A stretch of 64,000 nt of DNA, from contig NC_057005.1 of NCBI RefSeq assembly GCF_000002595.2, forward strand, positions 7,230,193-7,294,192. The letters run 5' to 3'. This document shows positions 38,001-49,191 of this stretch, in pieces (the stretch's first letter is position 1; each line of letters starts with the position of its first letter). The position numbers and the translations under genes are program-made. The stretch is from Chlamydomonas reinhardtii (taxonomy: Eukaryota > Chlorophyta > Chlorophyceae > Chlamydomonadales > Chlamydomonadaceae). Below the pieces are notes generated by a model. That model searched no databases. It worked only from the letters and a program-made list of their open reading frames with translations, and was not told the DNA's origin.

Positions 38001-38693
38001 CAGCCGCTAATGACACAGCTGCCTTCGGCTGCTGCTGGTTCGGCGTGTTGGCATAAGCGCTGCCCCTGTGAAAGCTCCTATCGGGCCGGTGGCTGCGGTC
38101 CTGTGCACTACTAGCGTACAGAGCGCCGCTTCCACGCGAGCTGCGCTCTCCTGTTACGGCAGCCCCGCCACCCCCGCCGCCACCGTATGCAAGGCTGCCG
38201 CCGCGCACGCTCCTGTCACCGCCGCCACGGACGCTGCGTTCAGCTTTGATGCTGCGCTCGCCCAGCGCGCCACCCCGGACCGAACGGTCCAGACCGCCGG
38301 CCACCAGCGCCTCAGCTAGCTTTAGTTTGTTATCGAGCTTCAGTGAGTAGGCGCGCTGGGCTTTGCCGGTGGTGTACAGCGACTTCCCGACGCTGCAAGA
38401 CAGTGGGCCGCCCAGCGTGAGGTCGGAGGGGTGTACGTGCTTACTTCGCGGCTATGGGTCAAGTTCAAGGTTCGGTAAAGTCGCAGGGCAAAGGTGAGCT
38501 CATCTTCAGAATCTGAGTGTTAGCGCCGCGCGGTGCGCGGGCACGTGCCAAAGAGCGCCTCGCCTGCATGTACGCACCTTTTGTCTGTGTCGAGCGTGGC
38601 GTCCCCTGGTAAGGCATCGACACAGTCAGGCTGAGTGCTCACATTGACGTCGAGAATGCCTGAGTGCCCTCTGGACGAGGCGCAATTCCCCAT
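35095..38693 (-). CDS. Long disordered protein with N-myristoylation motif and RSVRGG repeats
   Basis: Exons 38693-38578, 38392-37284, 37102-37023, 36883-36530 and 36315-35095 join in frame to 959 residues. It starts MGNCASSRGHSG, a strong N-myristoylation site (Gly2) with Cys4 positioned for palmitoylation, as in membrane-tethered kinases and calflagins. Residues 39-70 (VGKSLYTTGKAQRAYSLK...) look helical and conserved-like. Next come RSVRGG repeats (three close copies plus RSSRG, RSHRP and RSFHRG variants), then long Ser/Gly/Gln/Ala low complexity, and an acidic end GGVPDDEE. I know no family for it. Intron 4 would start with GC (AAG|GCGAGT); the alternative is a weak GT site about 18 bases further on, adding six residues. 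Exon 1 is assigned from its ATG context and matching phase, with less certainty than the long exons. Confidence 0.7.
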
Positions 38694-38991
38694 CTGAATC
38701 AAGCGCAGGGACCACCGACCGTCGACCACTGTATGGATCCAGTGACTGCTCTGGGTATTGACTGCATTATAAAAGCATTCAGGACAAGAAAGGGGGCGAT
38801 TGAAGGTCTGTGGCCAGGCTGGCGGGTTGCTCCTGTCACGCGAAGGGATTAGCTCCGCAGCTTAGGGCTATATTAAATCATTCCATATACTTTAATCACT
38901 AGATTCAAGCACGATCAGAGAGCCGAAGGGTCGCGGCGCAACTTTCGCTCGTCCTCGGGGAAGTCTAGGAGCCTGTAGGTTTCTTCAAAGA

Positions 38992-39281
38992 ATTTATTTA
39001 TCACGACTCAACAAATTACCGGTTTCTTTAGCGGGTAGGTTCAAAACCGAAGACATGAACCCTAATTCAGGTCTCATGGCGACCCCACCCGCCGCCCGCC
39101 CAGAACCTGATGCATTTCGTCTTGTATGCTAGCATATTTATTCATCACGACTCAACAAATTACCGGTTTCCTTAGCAGGTAGGTTCAAAACCGAAGACAT
39201 AAACCCTAATTCAGGTCTCATGGCAACACCACCCGCCGCCTGCCCAGAACCTGATGCACATTTCGTCTTGTATGCTAGCAT
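38992..39281. repeat. Tandem duplication, two units of about 145 bp
   Basis: Unit 1 is 38992-39135, unit 2 is 39136-39281. They share ATTTATT(T/C)ATCACGAC at the start and CTTGTATGCTAGCAT at the end, with about eight substitutions and one 2-base difference. Each holds GGTAGGTTCAAAACCGAAGA. Unlike surrounding DNA, the units are AT-rich at one end. Origin unknown. Confidence 0.92.
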
Positions 39282-39807
39282 CGCGTACCTCGGTGTAACT
39301 CATAATTCACGGCACAGGTCACGCATGGAAGCTGCTGGTGCCATGGATGTCTAGCTGGGATGTCTGGGTGCAGGGGACAGGGTAAGGGGTTAGGTTGGCG
39401 CCCCGTACTGCGCAGCGTAGTCCCAGACCCCAACATACGATTTGCGACGTCAAAGGATGAGCGCGCGGCTGGCGTAAAGCCGGAGCTACTGAGCGACCGA
39501 GACACGCTGTCGGGCTGGCAGGCTGGCATGCTTCACTTCAAGTGACCCTGGCTGCCATACCATAACGGATCCGTCCGTCATCACCGTGATCACACGCAAG
39601 CTAGCGTGGCAGGATGTGGTGCGAACACGCGGACGTTGTTATTGTGTACCGTAGGCGTTGCCAGGTTGTGTAGTGTTGTGTGGATGGACATCGACCATCA
39701 CGGACGGACACAAAGCCCCACGAAGCGGCTGAACTACACACTACTACACATGCACGGGCGTGTAAGGCAAGCCAACGTCTGCATGACCGGATTTTCGCCT
39801 TTAGCAT

Positions 39808-39955
39808 CGCGACTGCTAGATAGGCACCTGGTTTGGCTATGTGCCTGTGGAAACCGACCCCGGCTATGTCCGGGCGATGAGGTTGTTCGGCCTCAGACTG
39901 TGGAAGGGCTCAGCCCCGTGGCTCAGCCCCTTTTCCCGTGACCGGGAAACACTTG
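39808..39955 (+). mobile_element. Short interspersed element with 13-bp target-site duplication
   Basis: The 148-bp insert is flanked by TCGCCTTTAGCAT at 39795-39807 and 39956-39968. Its body matches 19221-19354. No terminal inverted repeats and no open frame, so it is nonautonomous. TGGCTATGTGC, then a GTTCGGCC some 45 bases later, resembles loose A- and B-box promoter elements of tRNA-derived SINEs, but the match is imperfect. An internal 14-base duplication (GGCTCAGCCCC twice) is specific to this copy. Confidence 0.7.
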
Positions 39956-40370
39956 TCGCCTTTAGCATGTTGCCATCGTGAACGGGCAGCAGCGGCTACA
40001 GACTACTACTGCTCTCTTATTGACGAGTGTTGCGGAACTAATGCTCTATGAGCCAGCCAGCCAGCGCGATCATCGGCGAAGTGACCGCGAACCCATTTTG
40101 CGATTCTTGCCCTGACCCGCCTTGTGGGATGTGTGGGCCGAGATTACAGCCATCACACTAGCACCTATGCTTCTCACCATCCTCTGCTCATGCTTGTACG
40201 AGGAGTTCAGCGGACACAACCTAGCAAAGCTAGTGTTGCCGCTGCGTTGCCTCATGATAAGCCCGCCTGAGGAGCTTTACTAATAGATGCGCGGCCAACA
40301 TGAAGTGCGTACCAGTGCGGGGGGGCTGGAAAGCGGCAAGGGACACTTGGCGTCCGGGAAGTCGTTTTCT

Positions 40371-40443
40371 TTTTTTTTGGGGGGGGGGGCGTGTGTATAT
40401 GTGAAGGGGGTGGGGGGTGGGGGGGTGGGGGGGAGGGGGGGGC
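40371..40443 (+). repeat. T-run and G-run tract with quadruplex potential
   Basis: Ten or more T followed by an eleven-G run, then after a short gap five further G-runs of four to eight separated by single T or A. It lies about 290 bases before the ATG at 40729, so it is in the promoter or 5' UTR of the next gene. Confidence 0.9.
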
Positions 40444-40728
40444 GATCAAACGATTGCCGCTTGGCAGGCACCTGCAGATAATTCCAATGCAACATCAATG
40501 CACGGTAATTACATATATGTTGACATCTATCTGTACTGCGTAACCGATATTCGAGCTCTAACACAAAATGACAAAGCTGAGCAGCGACCCCACTTGGTGG
40601 TATGCTGAAACTGTAGGGTTGCTGGCACGGCTCTTCAACGTTGTCATGCTTTGTTATCAATTATGAGCGCGCGCAAGCCAGCTCGCCTGGCTAGGGGCAA
40701 AAGGCGCCCAACAGCCTAACGGGAGGCT

Positions 40729-43700
40729 ATGGCCGTCAAGCGGCTATGGTGCTGCTTTAATGGTGGCGCCGTGGACCAGGTGACTCCGAGTCAAACCGGT
40801 TTGTCTGAGTGGCGAAGTCCCAGTCCCAGCATTGCTCTGTCCGTTTCATCACAGGCCTTCAAACCGCTTGGAGATGGCAGTGCGCACTCATATGCGAGGA
40901 GGACTGAAGAAGCAGCGGCAGAGCCTGTTAAGGCGAGTTTTGGTGGACTGTCGACTGACTGGGCTGGGACTTGCAGGCTGCTGTGGTGTGGAATCAATTC
41001 AGTCCTATAGTATCATCGTGAACCTGCCTGTCTTTGGCGAGGCGGGGCTCCTGTGAGACCAGTGTTCTGCGGCTCGGCATGTTTACCCCCCTTCCCCCGC
41101 CGTAGGCACCGCAGGCCTCACGGCTGCCAGCAGCTGCGGCGTCCAGGGGCTCATCTGATTCGGAGCCCGGGCCCGGGTCTGGCCGGTTGTCGCCGCGTGG
41201 CAGCCCCCCGCGCCCGCAACCGCGGCTGCGCACGCTGCCAGCCCCGCCCGCGGGATCGCGTGCTGGAAGCACGCTGTCCGCCGGGCCCTCCGTGTCAGGC
41301 CACACCGCATGGTCCGCAGCATCCTCAGAGGGCCACCACCTCGGCCCCTCGCCCAGCCGCCTTAGTGCCGCGAGCCACCCCCACGCGAATGGCAGCCTCA
41401 GCACTGCCCCGGTGTCCCCATCGCCCGTCAGCCATAGCGCCGGAGTCACCTCCCCGCTGCTTGGCGCCAGCCGCTCGCGTGGCGCTGGCGGCATCTCGGC
41501 TGTGCCTCCACCGACTTCCCCAGTATCCAGTATCTCAGGCAACGGGCCGATACCAGGTACTAGCCGAGCTGGCAGCGGTGTGGCCAACGCGCTGTCAGGG
41601 GCGCTGCGCGCGCTCAAGCGCCACGGCACCAACATCGGCACCAAGGCGCCTTCAGACCGTGCCAGCCTGCAGCGCATCACGGGCGGCGGCGGCGCGCCGC
41701 TGATCAGCAGCGTGCCGCCGCCGCCGCCTGGGCTACACCGCTCGCCGTCCGACATCCGGCAGCACCTGCAGTCGCAGGCGCCCAAGGTGCGTGCGCCCTC
41801 CCCCGTCCCGCATGTGCTTGCGCGGGCGCACGGCAGAAAGAGAGCGAGATGTGGGCTGCGTGAGCCGGCTGCTGGAATGGTGTAAACTTTGGCTATGGGT
41901 TGGAGGCTGGGTGTAATGCATGGGGTAAGGAGAGGGTGCGGGAACGCACGCACGCCGTCAGGTTATGTACGGATGGTTAGGGCACAGCCGAGACGCAAGC
42001 AAGCCTTCTGGCTGACATCACCGTGCCTTGGCTGCGCCCCGCCCGTTTGCGTCGCGCAGCGCTCCATCCTCAAGCACACGTCTACCGGCCGCACTCTGTC
42101 GCATTCCCGGCTGAGCCGCTCCTCGAAAAGCATTGGCGCCCGGCCCCCGGGCGAGTCCGCCGTGTCGTTCCAGGTAGCGGACGGCGGCGGGGAGGAGCCA
42201 CACGACACAGCGGCAGGCGGCGGCGACGGCAGTGACGCGGAGGCGCCGCCTGTGCGGCGGCGCGGCTCGCCAGCGGGCGGCGTGTCCTTTCGACTGGTGG
42301 AGGAAGGCGACGAGGCGGGCGGCAGCGGCGGGAGTGGGAGTGGCGGCAGCGATGGCGCGGTTGGGCATGAGGCGGAGGGCGCTGTCAGCCGGACTGTGTC
42401 ACGCCAGCGGGGCAGCAAGTCGGTGCGGGTGGTGGTGCCCGAGGACGGCCCAGACGCTGATGAGTTGCGGCGAGCGGCTGAGCTGGCGGCCGTGGGCATG
42501 TCGGCGGCGGCGGAGGCGGCAGCGGCGGCTGCGGCTGCGCGCGCTCCGGCGGTGGCGGTGAAGCTGCAGGCGGCAGGCGGTGGCGCGTCCAACGACGACA
42601 GCGAGGATGACGAAGAAGAGCAGATTGGCGCATCGGCTGCAGCTGAGGCGGCGGTCCGGAGGGCTATGCGCACTTCCACAGGCGGCCTGACGGGGCGGCT
42701 GGTGTCGCCAGCGGCGGCGGGCTCGCTGCCTGCGCGTGCGCGATCCCTTGGTTGTGCTGCAACGCCGCTGGAGGTGTTTGAAGCTCCGCGCGCCGGCAGT
42801 ACCACCCATAGCTCCAGCAAGCAGCAGCAGCAGCAGCGGCGCGGTTGCGGCCCTGCCCGTGTCACCACCTTCCTACGCCCAGTATTCGGCGGGGGCGGCG
42901 CCGCCGGCGCTGCTGCGGACGGCAGCGGCGGAGGCGAGCACGGGGCAGGCATTGCACCGACGGCAGTGGCGGCGGGGCCGGCCGCGGCCGCGTCTCCCTC
43001 TGCCTCGGTACCCGACGCGGTCGTGCGCTTCCGCCGGCCCCTGTCTCGCTCCGCCTCCACGTCATCCCTCAACACCACCATTGACGGCGCCGTCGCTGCG
43101 GCGGCCCCTAGCATCGACGGCAGCGCCTTCACTCGCCACGCCGTTGACGACAGCGGCTCGACCCAGCCGTTCATCTCGGTGACCGGCGGCGGCGCCACAA
43201 GTGCCGGCGGCGCTACAACACCAGATGACGGCGGCTTCGCCGCTTCTGCGTCCCGGTTCGGGCCACGCGGCGGCACCGGCGGCCATAAACTGATGTCCAT
43301 GCAGTCGGTCATGGAGCAGCACCGGGGCCAGGAGCTGCAGCGGCTGGGCCTCGGCGGTGAGCGGCTGGCCGACGCGGGCGACGCCAGTGTCGGCAACAGC
43401 TTGGACGGTGGCGCGTTGGGGTTGGAGCTGCCGGAGCCAGGCGCGGTATTGCCGGTGCGGTACGGCTTGTCGGCCGGCGAGGCTGCGGCGCAGGACGTTG
43501 TTGTTCCTGCTGCTGTGGGAGCAGCGGCGCCTGCCGGCGAGCAGTCGCTGCTGCGAGAGCTGGCGGCGGAGGCGCCGTCCTCGGGCTTCTTCCTGCGCGC
43601 CAGCCACGCCAGCAGCAGCAGCCCCGGCTCCGGCGAGCTGCTGTCCGCCAGCCTAAGCGGCGCCGACTGGGTGGGCGCGCACCCGCACACGGGCGCCACC

Positions 43701-46700
43701 GCCGACACGCTGGTGAGCGGGCACAGCCACGTCAGCGGCGGCGGCGGTGGCGGCGGCTTGGCGCGCGCCCACGTTGCACTTAGCCCCGTGTATCGGCATT
43801 CGGACGGCTCAGATGTCGGCGCCGCCGCCACCTCAAGCAGGCTGAGTGCACGGCCGCAGCAGGCGCTGCATCCAGCACATCAGCGCCCGTCGCCGGTGAC
43901 CAGTCACCATCGGCCGGGGTCCAGCTCGCAGCACCAACACCAGCAGCGCCGCTCCTCAGGTAATGGCGGGGCGGCCAGCTCCCGCGGCAGGGACAGTGGA
44001 GGCGGGGCCGACGCAACCTTCGACCGCGCGAGCGGGGGCGGGTGTGGGCAGCAGGAGTCGGCGCCGTTAGTCGTGCTGCCTGGCGGCGGCCCCGACGTTG
44101 TCAGCGAGTCCGCGCATGAAGGAGCTGCGGGAGCCGAGTCACGGGCTGCGTCGGCGGCGCAACTGCCACCCTTCACGCCGTCAACGGGCAGTGTAGCAGG
44201 GCTGCCCCCGGCGCTCAGCAGCGGAGGTGGCGGCGGCAGCGGGGCACTGCCAGGGCCTGGCAGCCGCACCGTGTCACACTCGCACATACAGCTGCCGGCA
44301 CCGCTGTCGTCAGCGCTGCTGACGACGCGCGGCGCGTCGCCGTCACCGTCGTTCTCGGCTCGAATGCTGGCGGCGGCGACCGGCGGGCGCATGGGGGCGA
44401 CAGTTGTGCCGGCGCCCTCTCCGCTCTCGCCGCTGGGCGGCGGCAGTGGCGGTGGTGCTGGCAGCGGCCCAGGCACGGGGCCTGTGACTCAGTTGGGCGC
44501 GTCGCCGACGATACTGCAACGCAATTGTAGCATGGCCGGCGCGACAGGACCCAGTCCGACGCTACCGACGGCGCCGCATCGGCCCCTGCCGCACATGGCA
44601 TCACCACTGCCTGCGGCATCAACAGCAAACAGCCCCGCGGGTGGCGCTGTCCCGACTGCATCCTCCGCATCCGGCGGCGCTGCCGCCCTGGCGGCGGCAG
44701 CAATGGCTGCGTCAATAACGAGTCCGGCGGCCGCGCAGCCCCCTGCAATAGATGTGACGGCGAGGCATGGGCACAGCACTGGGGCTACGGAGGGGCTCGG
44801 CACGCGCGTGCTCAGCCCGCGGCAGGACTCGGTCGTGCGGGTGCCTGCGCAGTTGGCCCGGGCTTTCTCGCTGTCGGCGTCGGAGGCGGGCCCGGCACCT
44901 GTGGGTGCTAAGGCAGCCGCAGGCGGTGCCGACGGTGGCGGCGCTGCCAGCGGCGCTGCCGCGACCAGCACGTCGGGTGCTGATGGCGGCGGTCCCCCAG
45001 CATCACCCTCGCGGCTGGCATCGGCGTTGTCGTCGCCAGCATTGGTGCCGGGCGGCCGCGGTGGTGGCTGGGGCGGCGGTGGCGGCAACTCCGCAGGCGC
45101 GTTGCCGCCTGGTCTGGAGGGCTGCCTGCAGTCCTCACGGCCAAACTCCCCGGCCTATTGCACGCCGCCCGGCGCCTCTGGCGCCGGAGCAGCCCTGGCC
45201 GGCGCAACTACCACAACCACCATCAGCAACGATGCGCACGCCAAGGATGGCGCAGCCGTGGGCTCAGCAGCCGATGACGGAGGCGGGGGAGGCGGGGGCT
45301 CCTTCCTCGCTGGGCGGTTCGGCATGGCGGGCTCGTGGCGGCAGCTCGCCAGCCCGCTGTCTACGCTGCGCGCAGTGCTCGCCGACGGCGGATCGCTGGG
45401 AGGCGGCGGGAATGGCGGCCACGGCAGCGGCACGGGCAGCCACGCGGGCAGCAGCGGCGCCGTCAGCAGCGACTACGACAACAGCTCTTCGGCGTTGTCG
45501 CCGCCGCAGTACCAGCAGGCGCAGCAGCTGCAGCGCTCGCCGGGCTCCATGGCTGCTACTGGGCACGACTCCAGCGGTCACACCCTGTTGTCACGGCTCA
45601 GCATCCGGGTAGCTCCGCCCACCATGTCCACGCAGGGATGCCACCAACACATAAGTCCCGTTGGCGGCGGCGGCGGTGGCTCCGGCCCGGGAAGCGGAGT
45701 TGGTGGCGGCCGCCGCCCCGGCACACCGACTGCCGGCGGCAGTCGGCTGGCCATGGCTGTGCCGCCGTACGCCGCGGAGATGGAGGCGGCCGGCTCCAGT
45801 GCTTGTGACGCGGGCGGCAGCGGCGGTGGGACGGACTCGCTAAGCCCCAAGTCGCCGGGCATGGGAACCGGCTTGCAACCAGACACCAGCCTGCCTGCCC
45901 GCACCGGAGGCATGGGCGCAGGCGCAGGTGGTGGGGGCTCAAGCGCCAGCAGTGTGCCTCACGAGTTGCTAGCCCGGCGCAAGCGTGGGTCGGCCACCGG
46001 CACGGAGTACGCAAACTACATGGCCGCCAAAGTGGCCGGTGCCTCCGGTGCCGGCGGCGGCGCCGTCAGGAACGGCGGCGCGGAGGCCGCATCCGACGGC
46101 AGCGCCTCCGCTCGCGGCGGTTGCCGCAAGAACCGGACGATGAGCACCGGCGGCACCAGCCTGACCGGCCGTGCCATGTATGCTCTGGAGTCAATGGCGG
46201 CGAACCTAGGCTTCACGCGGCGCTCGGTGCCCGGCCCGGTGCCCGGCAGTGGAGAAGACACTGCAGGGAACAGAGGTGGCGGCGGCCGCGGTGGCAGCGG
46301 CGGCGGCGGCGGTGTAGCAGCGGCACTGCCGCGCTCGCCGAGGCCGGTGGTGGGCACGGGCTGGGACAGCAGCGAGATGGTAGAGGCCCTGGGCGGTGAT
46401 CTCGAGGCGCAGGGGGACGAGTTTGCCGTGGAAGTCCTGAACATGTCACCTCGAAAACCGGCTCCGGCCGTGCCTTCCGGCTGGGCCGCACCCGGCATCA
46501 GCGCCAGCGGGATGCTTGCTGTGGCCAACGCTGCCACAGCCGCGGCAACGGCCAGCATCGCCCTTGCCGCAATGAGCCCTGCGGGCCCGCGGCCACGAGC
46601 AGGGTCCATGCAGGGAGTGATCTTGCACCCCAGAAGCCCCAGGGCCGCCCTGGGCTTGGACCGCAGTGCCCGCGGCTTTGAGCACCTGCACGGCGGCGAG

Positions 46701-47498
46701 GAGGGCGGACAGGGCGGCTGGGGGCTGCGAGAGGAGGAGGAGGACGTGCTGGGCAGGTTGGAGGGAGAGGAGGCCGGCAGCGCCAAGGCAGCTGTGCGCA
46801 TACCATCAGGCGCCGCGCTACTGGCAGCAGGGCCAGCAGCTGCAGACGCAGGCCACCCATCTACGCCGCGCTTCGGACGCCGCGCAGCGGCCGCGGCCGC
46901 ATTCGGCAGCAGAGGTGCCAGCGGGAGCCCCGTTGCGGCTGGTACGGCGTCAGGCTTGCACGCGACGCCGCGTCACAGCCTGCAGCTTTCGTCCGCGCTG
47001 CGCCGGGCGCCTACCCTGCCAACCCGTGGCGCAGGCGGTGACGGTGCAGCGCAAGGAACACAGTCGGTGGTGGCGGGGGGCGCGTCAGCGGCTGCACTTG
47101 TCCCGCGGTACTCCACACCCGGCACAAGCTTGGCGTATGCAGTAATGGCGCAAGGCCGGCTGAGTGGCAGCGGCGTCAGCCCCGGTGCAGGGTCGCCGGT
47201 CGCAGCCATGGTGGGGCCGCCGCCACCGGAGCGGCTTCGGCGGGATTCAAGTCGTCTGCTCACAGACTGGACGGCAGCAGGCACTGCAGCGGCAGCCAGC
47301 GGTGCTACTGGCGGCGTAGGCTTGGACAGGGCTTCGGCAGCAGCAGCACGCATGGTTACGGTTGCTGCAGCAGCTGCGCCAGCTTCACAGGATTCCGGGC
47401 CAGACGGCCATAACAGCGGAAACGTGAACATGCATTTAGACCCGAGTCTGGATCAGAGCCAAAGCTTGCTTGGGCCGCTGCCAGGGGCAGTGTCATGA
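40729..47498 (+). CDS. Very large disordered Gly/Ala/Ser-rich protein
   Basis: Exons 2 (41106-41786) and 3 (42060-47498) are well supported; exon 1 (40729-40932, MAVKRLWCCFNGG...) is inferred. Together they give 2107 residues. The exon 2-3 join reads SQAPK|RSILKHTSTGRTL in phase. Exon 1 would end AAG|GCGAGT, a GC donor, in phase 0 with the acceptor at 41105; if wrong, the start lies elsewhere upstream. No enzyme motif, signal peptide or transmembrane segment is seen. Two phrases recur, AVSFQVADGG and GVSFRLVEEGD (about residues 330-385), plus long Gly, Ala, Ser and Gln tracts, and basic Ser-rich stretches such as HSRLSRSSKS that could be phosphorylated. Adjacent cysteines near the N-terminus might be palmitoylated. 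The 622-residue minus-strand open frame inside exon 3 is a composition shadow. Function unknown. Confidence 0.7.
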
Positions 47499-48589
47499 GC
47501 AATTGATCGGCGCATCAACAGCAGGTAGCTTCGTCAAAGAACATGTGTACGATCGTCCCTGGCATAGGGCAAGTTTGCCACTGCCTGATTCCCTAAATTC
47601 ATGTGCTTACTGATGTCTCTAGGCTAGCATAACGTGATGATAACGATGTGAGGCGGAAGGCGTACATCAGTACGTACGCATTTGGGCATACTTGTTTCTT
47701 CTTGACGCATCAGTGATGAATGCGGAGAGCCACCACGCCGATTACAGCAGCTTACGAGGACGCGGTTTGGCATTTGAGCGCACTGCACGATGGTAAGGAC
47801 GGCGGTGGCGCTGCAACATGTGCCACTAGCGTGATCATCGTCCAAATGCAAGCACGTACTCCTGGTTTGCATAGCATGTTCAGGAGCAACCAGATTGAGG
47901 TCAGCCGGTGCCTGCTGGTTTGGGGCAAGCGGGGAGCACAGCAAGTAATGGGCAACAGTAGCAGTGTGTCGGCTGCCTGAAGCAAGGCTGTTTGAATGGG
48001 AGCTGTAGTGCTCAGCCACGGAAACCTGCCTGGCGGTGCTTGTCAAGACCCGCCCCGGCTATGTTTTGTCAAGTTGCCATGCCCAGCGCCGCAGCCGCCT
48101 GCATCTTGTAGGGCTGTCGCGATCCAGCAGTGACCCGTAGACGACTCACACTGCACGACTGACGCTACAGCTGGTCCCCAATCGCCTGACCGCGCCTCGG
48201 TCACCGCGGCGTGGAGATTTGAAGCAATGGAGCCTTGACCATTCATTGACGTGCTTGAAAAAACGCAACACGCACATGGGACCATTATATGATCCCATGC
48301 TGCGGCGATCAAGGAGTTCTCAACAAGGAGGTGGCTGCCTTAGGGAGGCAGGAAAAGGGCTGAGCCCTCCCCTCCCGGGTCGTTATCAACCCAGCCACCT
48401 TGACGCGGGCGCCTACTAAGCACACGCCTCTATGTTGGGGGCCTTTGGCATCCCCGCAAATCCGGACGTGGCCGGTTGGGTGGGGTGCACAGTCCGTGCT
48501 AACCCGCAGCTAACAAACTAGTCACGTCACTCGCCGCCAATCGACACGTGCACCCTCAGCCCCACGCCCTGCTAGCGCCGTTCAGGCTC
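47499..48589. other. Intergenic region
   Basis: Presumed 3' UTR of the large disordered protein, then unassigned sequence. Near 48346-48367 the minus strand resembles the 3' part of the interspersed repeat (GGAAAAGGGCTGAGCCC). No TGTAA found near the stop. Confidence 0.45.
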
Positions 48590-48937
48590 TCAGCCCGGCC
48601 CCGCCGCCGCCGGCGGCCATGGCGGCCGCTGCAGCTTGGTCGGCCGCTCGAAGCCCATCAGCTTCAGCAGGAGGAGCACACGGATCACGTTGGCGGCGGA
48701 GACGTCGCGGTTCTGGGGATGGGGACGGGGAGGAAGAAGAGAGCGCACATGAGCTGTCCCAACCGTCAACCTGTCAATCAATCCGTCCCCAGTGCCCAGC
48801 CGTCCCCGCACATGCACGGTCCTCACCCAGGTCGTCAAGCAGTCGTTGCAGACTTTGACCGACCAGGGCCGCTGCCCCTCCTTCAGCCCCCCAAGCCGCT
48901 TGATGGCCATCTCCTGACACCCGCAGTTGTAGCAGGT
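48590..48937 (-). pseudogene. Fanzor/TnpB-like nuclease, C-terminal fragment only
   Basis: Exons 48937-48827 and 48712-48590 join in phase 0 to 77 codons including the stop. The product holds a zinc ribbon, CYNCG ... VKVCNDC, then WNRDVSAANVIRVLLLLK. This order (two CxxC pairs, then a [D/N]RDvnAA.NI segment with the third RuvC aspartate) is the C-terminal hallmark of TnpB and its eukaryotic relatives, the Fanzor RNA-guided nucleases carried by transposons, including in green algae. The intron falls right between W and NRD. The first exon opens at an acceptor, so more protein once lay upstream, but I find no matching RuvC-I/II segments between 48938 and 50616. It is either a remnant, or the end of a gene whose other exons are not recognisable to me. 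Another Cys-ribbon protein is possible but fits less well. Confidence 0.65.
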
Positions 48938-49135
48938 CTGCATGGTCGGGAGGGTGGGAGGGAGGGGGGCCACACAAGGGCTTCCGCTAAAGCCAGGCAT
49001 AAACCCAGCGGCCCACCCACCCACCAGCAATTGCAATCCCACTCAACCCTGCGATACACACTGCAAAGCCGCAAAGCCGCCGAAGGAACCAGCCGTACCC
49101 CAAATCCACGCACGGGGGTGATCCGGACAGGGGTG

Positions 49136-49191
49136 TTCCTGGGGGGCTTCGCCCCCCCCTGGATCGCTTCGCTCAGGGGGCTCAGCCCAAA
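49136..49191. repeat. GC-rich palindromic hairpin pair
   Basis: CTGGGGGGCTTCGCCCCCCCC forms a near-perfect stem with a TTCG loop and is followed by a second palindromic stretch, CAGGGGGCTCAGCCC. Similar GGGCTCAGCCC cores occur in the interspersed repeat at 39808 and near 48360. Confidence 0.6.

Larger units (their letters stand above)
38694..40728. other. Divergent intergenic region with repeats
   Basis: Two-kilobase spacer carrying the promoters of both disordered-protein genes. It holds a 145-bp tandem pair (38992-39281), an interspersed element with target duplication (39808-39955) and a T/G homopolymer tract (40371-40443). No gene is supported. Confidence 0.6.

Noticed and set aside
41963-43831. 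622-residue open frame on the minus strand
   Set aside because: Lies wholly opposite the better-supported exon of the plus-strand gene and has the Pro/Ala/Ser composition expected from complementing Gly/Ala codons.
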